Positions 1 to 23,497 of a stretch of 33,305 nt of DNA are shown in pieces. The stretch is taken from contig WELB01000031.1 in assembly GCA_009602725.1 (NCBI GenBank), positions 697,512 to 730,816 of the forward strand. The letters run 5' to 3'. Within the stretch, counting starts at the first letter, position 1; every line of letters starts with the position of its first letter. The notes below the pieces were generated by a model. The model worked only from the letters and a program-made list of their open reading frames with translations, was not told the DNA's origin and searched no databases. The position numbers and the translations under genes are program-made. Source of the stretch: Spirogloea muscicola (taxonomy: Eukaryota > Streptophyta > Zygnematophyceae > Spirogloeales > Spirogloeaceae).

Positions 1-72
1 CCCCCCAACACCCCCCTAGTCGGCGCCGCCGCCGCGGCCGCCGCCGCCGCCGCCGCCGTGGCGAGGAACGGG
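1..72 (+). repeat. C-tract and (GCC)n leader of the SR protein gene
   Basis: Two C runs are followed by a (GCC)n run (about 26-57) ending just before the ATG at 73. In position and composition this is the 5' untranslated leader or proximal promoter of the SR gene. An in-frame GTG at 58 would add five residues, but family members start at the equivalent of the 73 ATG. The leader resembles the one upstream of enolase at 29199-29245. Confidence 0.6.
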
Positions 73-2345
73 ATGGCGCACTTTGGGCGGGCGGGGCCCC
101 CCGACATCCGCAACACCTACTCCCTCCTCGTCCTCAACATCACCTTCCGTGCGGGCCTTGTCCCTCGCTCCACCTCGCCGCCTCGCCGCCGCCCGGTGCG
201 GAGGGCTGACCCGCCGCCGCCCGCGGCGCAGGCACCGGCGCCGACGACCTCCTGCCGCTCTTCGACCGCTATGGCCACGTCGTCGACATCTTCATCCCCA
301 GGGACCGCAGGTGCCGCTGCGTGTCAAGGGGCTCGAGCTCCCAGCCCCAACCCTGGCCCAGCCTGCCCCTGCGCCCGCCCCTTGACTCGCCGCCGCAAGC
401 TGGCGGCTGCGCCGGGTCGGCGCCTTGACCAGTCATGCACGGACCTTTGACGGCCTTGCCCTCGGCTTTTCTGCCAGCTCTACCCCTCCTCCGTTGCTCC
501 TTCCCTCTCTGGCCACATCCAACACTGAGAAAGACCTCTGCCTTTGAGCTCCTGCCTCGCGCTCACGAACGACAGGCCTCCTCAGGCTACCTCTTTGCGA
601 GCTCATGGACGTCGCGCCCCGACTGCGTGCAGGACGGGGGAGTCGCGAGGGTTTGCTTTTGTAAGGTACAAGCACCCGGACGAGGCAGCCAAGGCGATCG
701 AGCGCCTCGACGGTCAGCTGCCTTTGCCTCCCCGTTTCGCAACCTGGATCTCCAGGCCTCGACTCGCCTGACCTTGAGAGCGTCAGAGGTTGCCATGTCT
801 TCGGCTTGTCTGCTTCTCTTCAATGACACTGCAAGCTTCCTCAATCCGAGCCGGCATTGGTGGCCTCTTTTCAGGCTCAGGCTGCTTGTTGACGAGTGCA
901 CCAGCATCAGAGCTTGTTGCTGGGCATCTGCCTAGCTTGTCCTCCGCCGTCGGTCTGACCTCTGCTGAGGTGTCCGGGGCTTCTCTGCGTAGGGCGGAAC
1001 GTGGATGGCAGAGATATTGTTGTCCAGTATGCCAAGTATGGGCGCAACGACGAAGCGATGTATGGTTCTTACCGATTTGCAGCCACTCGAGCAGAACTGA
1101 AGCTGCTTTTGGAATTATGCACAAGGCATGCACGCCCTTTCTTCCCCTCGGTGCCCTGCTTTACTACCTGATCTGCAGCACTTCTGCAGATCAAGAGGGA
1201 AAATCATCCAAGGTGAACCTGTCCGCCGGGGTGAGACGCCACCTCGTCGCCGGTGAGCTTTCCGACCACCACTTTGCGAGATGAGCACTAGGCAGGCTTC
1301 TGGCATGGTGAAATAGCTAAGGGGGGGAAGGTAGCCAAGAAGGTAGCCAGTGATTGATGCAGTCAAAGTATCTGGAGTGGCTGTGTGCCTAGTAAGTATA
1401 GCTTCGCCCTAGAGGGTAGCAGGCTTACGGGGTTGCAGGTACTGCCCTGTACATTGCTTGTATTGACTCTCCGTGGGGTATGTGCTGCATTTTCCATATA
1501 GGCATAGGGACAGGAGCCGGAGCCCGAGCAGGGGCCGAGACCGGAGAGACTCTAAGAGGAGCAAGCGCAGCTACAGCAGGAGCTACAGTCGCAGCCGCAG
1601 CCGCAGCCCCACCCCTGATCGGCTGCATCATCGCGGCTCTCGTCGCCGCAGTCCATCCCGCAGCATAAGCCGCAGCCGCAGTCGCAGTGCAAGCCCTGCT
1701 CCAGAGCGCGGCAGGTCAGAAAGCCGCGGCAGACTCTGAGGGTTCGAGATGCATATTTTAGGGTGCCAGAGCTGGTCTGCATGCGCATCACAACAGAAGT
1801 GTGTAACTTTTCTGCATTTTGAAGCTCTCTGCTCAACTCTTAGCTCTTTTGACCTCTGTCACCTGCCAGCCGGTCTCCGCCACCCCGTGGGCGTGATGTC
1901 AGTGCAAGCCGAAGCAGGAGTCCTGTTCGCAGCCGCAGCCACACGCCTCGTGCTGAGAAGTGAGGGCTTTCTTCCTGTATCTGCTGCTGAGGCAAGCGTG
2001 GGCTTTTGGACAGTCAAATGTCCTGTAGAGTCCTGGTCTATGGGAGCGTTGCAGTGGGCCAGTCATTAATTTGCCGCTTGTTTGAAGTATACTTTCCGCT
2101 TATGTGGCAGCCCGTTTTATTTATGGTGCTCTGCACGTGTGTTTGCTTGCAGGCATCATGAAGACCGGGATGTGATGCCTCCAGAAAGAGTGGACAATGG
2201 CAAGGATGCTCAAGAGGTTGGCAACATGCTCCTGCTGCATCTCATGATCTTGCCTGTCGTGAGTACCATACTACAAGTATGTTGCTGGAGGCTGTTGGCT
2301 TACTCTGACTTGTGCTGCCTTGTGATGCCTTTGGCAAGTCATTGA
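73..2345 (+). CDS. SC35: SC35/SRSF2-type serine/arginine-rich splicing factor (8 exons)
   Basis: Nuclear SR protein that binds pre-mRNA through one RRM and recruits spliceosome components through an RS tail. I read exons 73-148, 232-310, 633-712, 993-1059, 1190-1252, 1502-1714, 1870-1959 and 2153-2216 or later. All have GT-AG borders and matching phases. The N-terminus MAHFGRAGPPDI is the plant SC35 signature. RNP2 (LLVLNI) is in exon 1 and RNP1 (RGFAFVRY) in exon 3. The RRM ends near residue 95 and is followed by an Arg/Ser-rich domain in exons 6 and 7. The coding length to 2216 is 244 codons, an exact multiple of three. Exon 8 is open to a stop at 2343-2345 (286 residues), but a GT at 2217 could instead be a donor, so the true C-terminus is uncertain. 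Not stopping at the 1715 donor gives a stop at 1737, an alternative shorter RS tail. Identity is near certain; the last exon is not. Confidence 0.92.
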
Positions 2346-3500
2346 ATGGTCTCTAGGGCATGTACAGGAAGCAGGAGAAGGGTTGCCATGAGCAGCAAAG
2401 GCGGCATGGAGTTGGCACAGCTGAGGCCTCAGTGATGGCAGCTTGCTTGTCGGCAGCTCCTTCATCACAATCAATTGCAGCCTTAAGGGGGATCATGCAC
2501 AGTCGTACCTAGGGCTTGCGGTGAGTGTGTACAGCACGAGCTTGAAGTAGCTGGTTGGCAGGCACCCTTGGCTGCTGGTTTGATGCAACTCTGGGAGATT
2601 ATTGAGGGCACTAGTAGGTCTGGCAGATTGAATTCTATGGTAGGCAATAACTGCATCTTGCGAAGCTCAAGTTCCTTGTGCAGCCAGTCGTGCTCTCCAC
2701 ATTGACACTCGGTGACGAGAGTGGCAAGAGGCGAGAGGATGTAGCCGAATCTGCTTACATGCATCTGGCATCCACAGTGGAAAAATCAACACAACGTGCA
2801 CAGCCTGACTTGCTTTGGTCGGGCTGTGCTAGTCCGTGGTGAGAGGTCTGCTGAGAACGTGAGTTCGTGAGAAGCTGAGCTCGTGAGCACGAGACCGTGC
2901 GACGGCGTGAGAATGTGGGAACGTGAGAACGTGAGAACGTGAGATCGTGAGATCGTGAGATCGTGAGATCGTGAGAACGTGAGCCCGCGAGGATGTGGCT
3001 GGTTGAGCTTTCAGCTGCTGGCGTCCCACCCGAGCTGCTGCTGGAGCCTTGCTCGAGGCAAGATGTACCTGGGGGTCGGGAGCTGAGCTGGCTGGCCCGG
3101 CGAAGCTGGCCAAGCCGAGGTGGGGGCCCAGCTGCGGTACTGTCCCAGGCGATCTGCAAGTAGGTGTCAAAGGCTCCCCTCCCTCTGCCACGTGCATCAA
3201 GCGAGCGCTGATGTGCCTGGCGCAGCTTGGCAGGTGCTGCAATGCTCGCAGGTCAGGGGAGCCTGGCCACCCATCCCCGCGCTCTGAATGCAGAGCGCGG
3301 GCGCGAAGCAGAGGGAGGTCGGGGCAGGGGCTGCTTAGGGGAGGAGTGGGGGGCGAGCGAGCGGGGGGTGTCCTTGCCTGCTGTAGTCGGCCGCTCTGGC
3401 GCTCCGCCCCTCACAACACACACAAGCCACAATACACACATACGAGCACAGTGGACGAAGTGAACCAGCACGCTTCAAAGCAAAGGCGATGGCTGCAAGA
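2346..3500. other. Intergenic strip downstream of the SR gene
   Basis: No supported gene. The first part is probably 3' untranslated sequence of the SR gene. Open frames here have no recognisable domains and overlap one another on both strands. It contains the minisatellite at 2855-2990 and, at about 3413-3450, an AC-rich stretch of repeated ACACA. Confidence 0.5.
2855..2990. repeat. 9-bp minisatellite (CGTGAGAAC / CGTGAGATC)
   Basis: Tandem copies of a 9-base unit. The most regular part, about 2920-2984, alternates CGTGAGAAC and CGTGAGATC; the flanks hold degenerate copies. The minus strand reads as a repeated SRSHDLTI-like peptide, but that follows from the unit length being a multiple of three and no gene supports it. 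Confidence 0.85.
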
Positions 3501-3563
3501 GGAATCTGCTCGCCCATAGGAAAAGAGGGGCTAGCAAAGCCAGCCCAGAAAAGAATGGACAGT
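3501..3563 (-). mobile_element. LINE 3'-end fragment, copy A
   Basis: About 60 bases in antisense orientation to the window match the 3' terminus of the LINE at 29391-29455. The hairpin core is at 3528-3546, with one G-U pair in the stem and a three-base loop. Only the terminal module is present, so this is either an extremely 5'-truncated insertion or a non-autonomous element using the same 3' end. Confidence 0.7.
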
Positions 3564-3649
3564 ATCCGCGGGCCACAACGGCCACAAAACGGTGCCAAAA
3601 AAGAGAAAACCGCGTATCAATAGACGCGCTTCTCCTCCAGCATACACGC

Positions 3650-3796
3650 CATCTACATCTGCATCTCCCTCTGCACCATCTTGCACTTTGTAGTGTAGTC
3701 CTTTTTCAGCACCTCTTTCTTTGGCTTTGAACATTGTCCATTCTTTTTGGGTTGGCTTTGCCAGCCCCTCTTCTCAATGGGCGAGCACCTTCTTTC
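3650..3796 (+). mobile_element. LINE 3'-UTR fragment, copy B (near-identical to the 29.4 kb element)
   Basis: From about 3656 to 3793 this is the reverse complement of 29391-29530. I count four substitutions plus a 6-base insertion at the truncation end. It covers most of the LINE 3' UTR and the terminal hairpin (3749-3767), and ends in a short CTT-rich tail. It is a recent 5'-truncated insertion of the same family, in the opposite orientation to the long copy. Confidence 0.85.
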
Positions 3797-3844
3797 ATCT
3801 ACACCCCCTTCCATGGAGCCCAACGCCGCCATGGGCGTGGGCAC

Positions 3845-3912
3845 GAAGAAAGTGCTCGCCCATTGAGGATAGGGGCTGGAAAAGCCAGCCCAAAAAAGAA
3901 TGAACGAAGTAT
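3845..3912 (-). mobile_element. LINE 3'-end fragment, copy C
   Basis: Antisense copy of the terminal module with the hairpin at 3873-3891. The stem is seven perfect G-C/A-T pairs and the loop five bases. It forms an inverted pair with copy B across about 50 bp, and a second inverted pair with copy D. Confidence 0.7.
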
Positions 3913-3933
3913 GAGAAGGGGGCACGAGGCCTC

Positions 3934-4000
3934 CACATTGTCCGTTCTTTTTGGGTTGGCTTTTGCCAGCCTCTCTTCTCAATGGGCGAGCACTTTCTTC
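3934..4000 (+). mobile_element. LINE 3'-end fragment, copy D
   Basis: Sense copy of the terminal module. The hairpin is at 3953-3972 with a four-base loop and two G-U pairs. It is followed by the conserved tail motif AATGGGCGAGCAC and a CTT-rich end. Copies C and D lie back to back around a short spacer (about 3908-3938). Confidence 0.7.
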
Positions 4001-4225
4001 TTCTATCACCGGCGCCGGGCGCCCAGCGGGGCCTCCTCCGCGCCCGCGCGCCGCGCGCCGCCACGAGGCCATGGCGGCGGGCGGAGGGCCGGAGGCTCCC
4101 CGCTGCTGGCCCATCGCCTCCCCCTGCACTGCAGCATCCTGCAAGGGCCGGCAGGGCCACGCCGCAGGCTGCTGCGGCGGTGCAGCATGCTGGCCTGGGC
4201 TCGGCCGCCCTGATTGCTCTTACAG
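4001..4225. other. GC-rich segment of unknown content
   Basis: Very GC-rich stretch between LINE copies D and E. Open frames exist but have no recognisable family. It ends in TTGCTCTTACAG, which looks like a splice acceptor directly before the LINE fragment at 4226. Nothing else supports a gene. Confidence 0.35.
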
Positions 4226-4600
4226 CTGCTCACCCAGCTCGCCCGCCACGCCATCGCCCGGCGCTTCCATGGGGAGCCGGTTGACTTCCCTGCAGCCGGG
4301 TCGCTGGCGCAAGTGTATCGAATGCGCCTGGCCGTCTCGCTGCAGAGGTCCATGGCCCGGGCGCTGCACCTTCGTGCCGGCAGAGCCCTCGCTGCTGCCT
4401 CTGGCTCTGGCCAGGGGACCCACTTCCAGGAGCCCAGCATCTCTGATCTGCGGCTGCTTAGCAGGGGTTACTGAGTGTCTCGTAGCAGCTTTGTTTCTGT
4501 TACTTAGCGCTTCCCCTGGCCCCCTTCTCGTACTCTGTTCATTCTTTTTCGGGCTGGTTGTTCCAGCCCCTTTTCTCAATGAGCGAGCACTTTCTTCTTA
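4226..4600 (+). mobile_element. 5'-truncated LINE copy E with the polyprotein C-terminus
   Basis: Positions 4226-4474 encode about 80 residues that align with the last residues of the LINE polyprotein at 29536-29790. Both share LARxAIxRR, AAGSL, RMRLAVSLQRS, RAGRA, AAASGS and the terminal RGY followed by TGA. The proteins are clearly diverged, so this copy comes from a different lineage than copies B and F. It is followed by about 60 nt of 3' UTR and the terminal hairpin at 4551-4569. The reverse transcriptase is absent, so this is a dead 5'-truncated insertion. Confidence 0.85.
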
Positions 4601-5446
4601 CAGGGCAACTACCTGTCACCGAAACTGTCTCCTTTTTAAACTACTCAGCAGTATGATCCCCGTGGCTGGGTCAGCAACCAAGGACCGCTCCTTGCTGGTC
4701 ATGCGGTTCTTGAGGCAAAGTTCTGCTTAGCCATTATATGCTGGCCCCACTTGCTTCACTTTGCCACTGTGTAAGACCGGATGGTGTTAACAAGGGTGAA
4801 AGAGAAGGAAAATATCGCGCAGATATTCCAACAGTAAATGTAATGCATAAGCTGGGTCAGCCTCGCTGTAACTATATGCCTTTGCATAGGTGTGCAATGG
4901 CCAAATAGGTGACAAGCATGGCTTTTCCGCTTGTAGTCACACGCCCTCAAGCATTATTTGCAGTGGTGCTCACCTTTTGGTGAAGGACTTAATTTGGAAA
5001 GTCATAGCTTCTTAGGGCAGGAATGGATGGACTTGGTCAAAAATCGATGGATGACAAGCAACCCATCAGTCAGAGGAATCGAGCTATATTGACAAAGCAG
5101 CTGCCTATGCCGTCTTCATCAACTTACAGCCTTCACGAACATGGGTTGGTCATCCATCGCTCTGCTGCACCGCTGCTATTCAGAAAGTCACTATGGAGTC
5201 ATTGCACGAAGACAATCTCAAGCCAGACTCAAAGTACATAGCAGTCTTTGACATGCAGACTTGAGCAAAGGAACATACCAGTCAACAACCCCACTACCAT
5301 GACAACAAACAAACAAAGTGTACTGCCAAGGCTGGGCCAATTCTAAGAGCTTCAAGAGGAGTGTACCATTGGTGCCATCACATCTTTGGTCAAAAACGAG
5401 ATCAAAGCACCTCATGGCTTTCCATGAATTTGTACACTGGCTAGGG
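4601..5446. other. 3' flank / probable 3' UTR of the BEACH gene
   Basis: No gene is supported. It lies downstream of the BEACH stop codon at 5447-5449 (minus strand) and is moderately AT-rich, as expected for 3' UTR and intergenic DNA. Short open frames on both strands have no recognisable family. Confidence 0.5.
5124..5128 (-). promoter_or_regulatory. Possible TGTAA polyadenylation signal for the BEACH gene
   Basis: TGTAA on the minus strand about 320 nt after the BEACH stop codon. Chlorophyte algae commonly use TGTAA shortly before the poly(A) site. A five-base match occurs often by chance, so this is only a candidate. Confidence 0.3.
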
Positions 5447-20639
<15,193 letters not shown>

Positions 20640-21632
20640 NNNNNNNNNNNNNNNNNNNNNNNNNNNNNNNNNNNNNNNNNNNNNNNNNNNNNNNNNNNNN
20701 NNNNNNNNNNNNNNNNNNNNNNNNNNNNNNNNNNNNNNNNNNNNNNNNNNNNNNNNNNNNNNNNNNNNNNNNNNNNNNNNNNNNNNNNNNNNNNNNNNNN
20801 NNNNNNNNNNNNNNNNNNNNNNNNNNNNNNNNNNNNNNNNNNNNNNNNNNNNNNNNNNNNNNNNNNNNNNNNNNNNNNNNNNNNNNNNNNNNNNNNNNNN
20901 NNNNNNNNNNNNNNNNNNNNNNNNNNNNNNNNNNNNNNNNNNNNNNNNNNNNNNNNNNNNNNNNNNNNNNNNNNNNNNNNNNNNNNNNNNNNNNNNNNNN
21001 NNNNNNNNNNNNNNNNNNNNNNNNNNNNNNNNNNNNNNNNNNNNNNNNNNNNNNNNNNNNNNNNNNNNNNNNNNNNNNNNNNNNNNNNNNNNNNNNNNNN
21101 NNNNNNNNNNNNNNNNNNNNNNNNNNNNNNNNNNNNNNNNNNNNNNNNNNNNNNNNNNNNNNNNNNNNNNNNNNNNNNNNNNNNNNNNNNNNNNNNNNNN
21201 NNNNNNNNNNNNNNNNNNNNNNNNNNNNNNNNNNNNNNNNNNNNNNNNNNNNNNNNNNNNNNNNNNNNNNNNNNNNNNNNNNNNNNNNNNNNNNNNNNNN
21301 NNNNNNNNNNNNNNNNNNNNNNNNNNNNNNNNNNNNNNNNNNNNNNNNNNNNNNNNNNNNNNNNNNNNNNNNNNNNNNNNNNNNNNNNNNNNNNNNNNNN
21401 NNNNNNNNNNNNNNNNNNNNNNNNNNNNNNNNNNNNNNNNNNNNNNNNNNNNNNNNNNNNNNNNNNNNNNNNNNNNNNNNNNNNNNNNNNNNNNNNNNNN
21501 NNNNNNNNNNNNNNNNNNNNNNNNNNNNNNNNNNNNNNNNNNNNNNNNNNNNNNNNNNNNNNNNNNNNNNNNNNNNNNNNNNNNNNNNNNNNNNNNNNNN
21601 NNNNNNNNNNNNNNNNNNNNNNNNNNNNNNNN
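20640..21632. other. Assembly gap (993 N)
   Basis: Run of N. It hides the 5' ends of both the BEACH gene (left, minus) and the carrier gene (right, plus), and any shared promoter. Open frames spanning it are artefacts. Confidence 1.
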
Positions 21633-23497
21633 GCCGCCACGGGCGCTGAGGTGCTCGGCTGCGGCGGCAGGGGCAGAAGCGCGGCGCCGTGGGCACGGCC
21701 GCGCGCATCGTGCGCGAGGAGGGCGTGGCGGGGCTCTACCGCGGCCTCACGCCCGCGCTCGCGCGCCACGTCTTCTACACCTCCATCCGCATCGTCGTCT
21801 ACGAGCAGGTCAGCAGCTGCTGCCACCGAGCGTCGGCACTGGCGGCGAAGGCTGTGCAGGGCGGCGCGCTGGCACAGCAGCGGCGGCCTCTGACGGGCAG
21901 TCCTGGCTCCCATGCGGGCCGCCAGGCGAGCAAGCCCTCGACCAACCCCCGCCGCCGCCGCCGCCGCCGCCGCAGCTCAGGAACAGCCTGCAGGCGCAGC
22001 AAGGCCACAGGGACCTCGGCGTCGCCAGCAAAGCCCTCGTGGGCGGCGCCGCAGGCGTCATTGGCCAGGTCCGTCGACCCGCTCCATGCCTTGCTCCCGC
22101 TCCTGCCTTGCTGGGATCGTCCAGGCCCGCCATGCGCTGCGGTGGTCCACTACTTAGGCATTGCGGCACGCATTGATGTCAACCACGCCTCAGGAAGGAG
22201 CTGCAGCCTGACTTGCCGGTGCCTCCTTGACTGCACCCAGGTCGTGGCGAGCCCCGCAGACCTGGTCAAGGTGCGCATGCAGGCGGACGGGCGCCTGCTG
22301 GTTGCCGGGCAGGCACCGAGATATACCTCCATCGTGGACGCCTTCACCAAGATTGTCAAAGCTGAGGGTGTGAGAGGTGAGCCGCCTGCACATTCCCACG
22401 GATGGGGGACCTCAGTGAGGTCTGCTTTATGACACTGAAGTGTCCCGCCGATTGAGCTTTGCCTCGAGCACCAGGTGGTCTGTGCTGGACTCTGCAGGCC
22501 TTGTAGGAGGAGCATGGCAGCCTGGCAGAGCAGCTTCATGTTGCCTTTTCTAGGCCACACAACCCGCATATGACAAGGTTCACCGATGTGGACAGGCTTG
22601 TACCGAGGTGTGGGGCCCAATGCGCAGCGGGCATTTCTGGTGAACATGGGCGAGCTCGCTTGCTACGACCAGGCCAAGCAGTCGGTCATTCGGAGCGGCC
22701 TCTTGCAAGACAACATCTTCGCGCACACCGCGGCCTCGGTCATGTCCGGGTTGTGCGCCACCACACTCAGCTGCCCAGCAGGTGCATGCCTCGCCTCTCC
22801 TCACCTTCGCCTATGGGTCGGTTTATGAGCCTGGTCTGAGGACGTGCACCTCTTTTAGCGACACCTGATTGGCAGAATTTGATCTCTTCTGATCGTGCCC
22901 GCGGTGCTCAGATGTCGTCAAGACTCGGATGATGAATCAGGCCGCCAGGGGCCCCGCCGAAGGTGCCCCAATGTACCGCAGCTCCATCGATTGCCTCATG
23001 AAGACTGTCAAAGCAGAGGGCATATTTGCTCTTTGGAAGGTAATCGAAGAGTCACTCCTTGTGCGTAACACCGAGTGCACTTTGCGACCAATGAGCATGT
23101 TATGCACTTGCAGCTTAGCAGTGGCACACTGGAGGTTTGTAAGCGTCACTTCAGGGGATGCTGCGCTTATCTGGCCACGCGCTCTGTGCCTCGTTCCTCG
23201 TTCAAGACTGCATCTGGCTCTGCTGTCCTGTGACTGTCCTGTGACCTGTGGTTGTCTTAGTTCGCTGCGCTGCAAGCGAGTAGAAGCCTCTCAAGTGCTG
23301 CTCGAATCTGCTCAGCAGCTTTGCAGTGGACTTTGGCTCGCCTGCAAGTTACCAATGGTTTTCTCTCCTCACGAGGTGTGCATTGCGGCTTTGTGCAGGG
23401 TTTCTTTCCAACCTGGGCTCGCTTGGGCCCGTGGCAATTTGTCTTCTGGGTCTCTTATGAGGAGATGCGCAAGCTCTCAGGCCTGCCCTCGTTCTGA
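21633..23497 (+). CDS. UCP3: Plant UCP3-type mitochondrial carrier (SLC25 family), 5' partial
   Basis: Inner-membrane carrier of the uncoupling-protein/dicarboxylate branch; the exact substrate cannot be read from sequence. Exons: about 21672-21808, 21976-22068, 22241-22376, 22596-22781, 22912-23039 and 23399-23497, all GT-AG and in phase, with stop TGA at 23495. SLC25 signatures are visible: GLYRGLTPALARHVFYTSIR (end of repeat 1), SPADLVKVRMQADGR (repeat 2), VNMGELACYDQAKQ and CPADVVKTRMMNQ (repeat 3). The C-terminus is GFFPTWARLGPWQFVFWVSY, almost the same as plant UCP3 and like animal UCP4. The first about 80-100 residues, including the first PxD/E signature, fall in the gap. It diverges from the BEACH gene and converges on enolase. 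Confidence 0.93.

Noticed and set aside
1190-1212. Short SR exon 5 ending at the GT of 1213
   Set aside because: It leaves the wrong phase for the RS-coding frame of exon 6. The donor at 1253 restores it and extends a sensible PPRRR sequence.
1480-1668. Alternative frame of SR exon 6 coding an Ala-rich peptide
   Set aside because: Splicing 1252 to 1502 gives the Arg/Ser frame with matching phase and family sequence.
2755-3242. Minus-strand frame with repeated SRSHDLT units, looking like a repeat protein or RS domain
   Set aside because: It is the translation of a 9-bp minisatellite and is open in more than one frame. No conserved domain flanks it.
3653-4213. Overlapping open frames over the LINE copies as possible genes
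   Set aside because: Their only recognisable similarity is to each other through translated hairpin modules (e.g. KSQPKKNGQC and WVGFASP), which are non-coding 3' ends.
4214-4474. Independent small gene with a non-ATG start
   Set aside because: It aligns with the C-terminus of the LINE polyprotein and is followed by the LINE 3' hairpin; it is a truncated insertion.
3501-4600. CRISPR-like array because of repeated 60-nt units
   Set aside because: Units occur in both orientations with irregular spacing and the genome is eukaryotic. They are retrotransposon 3' ends.
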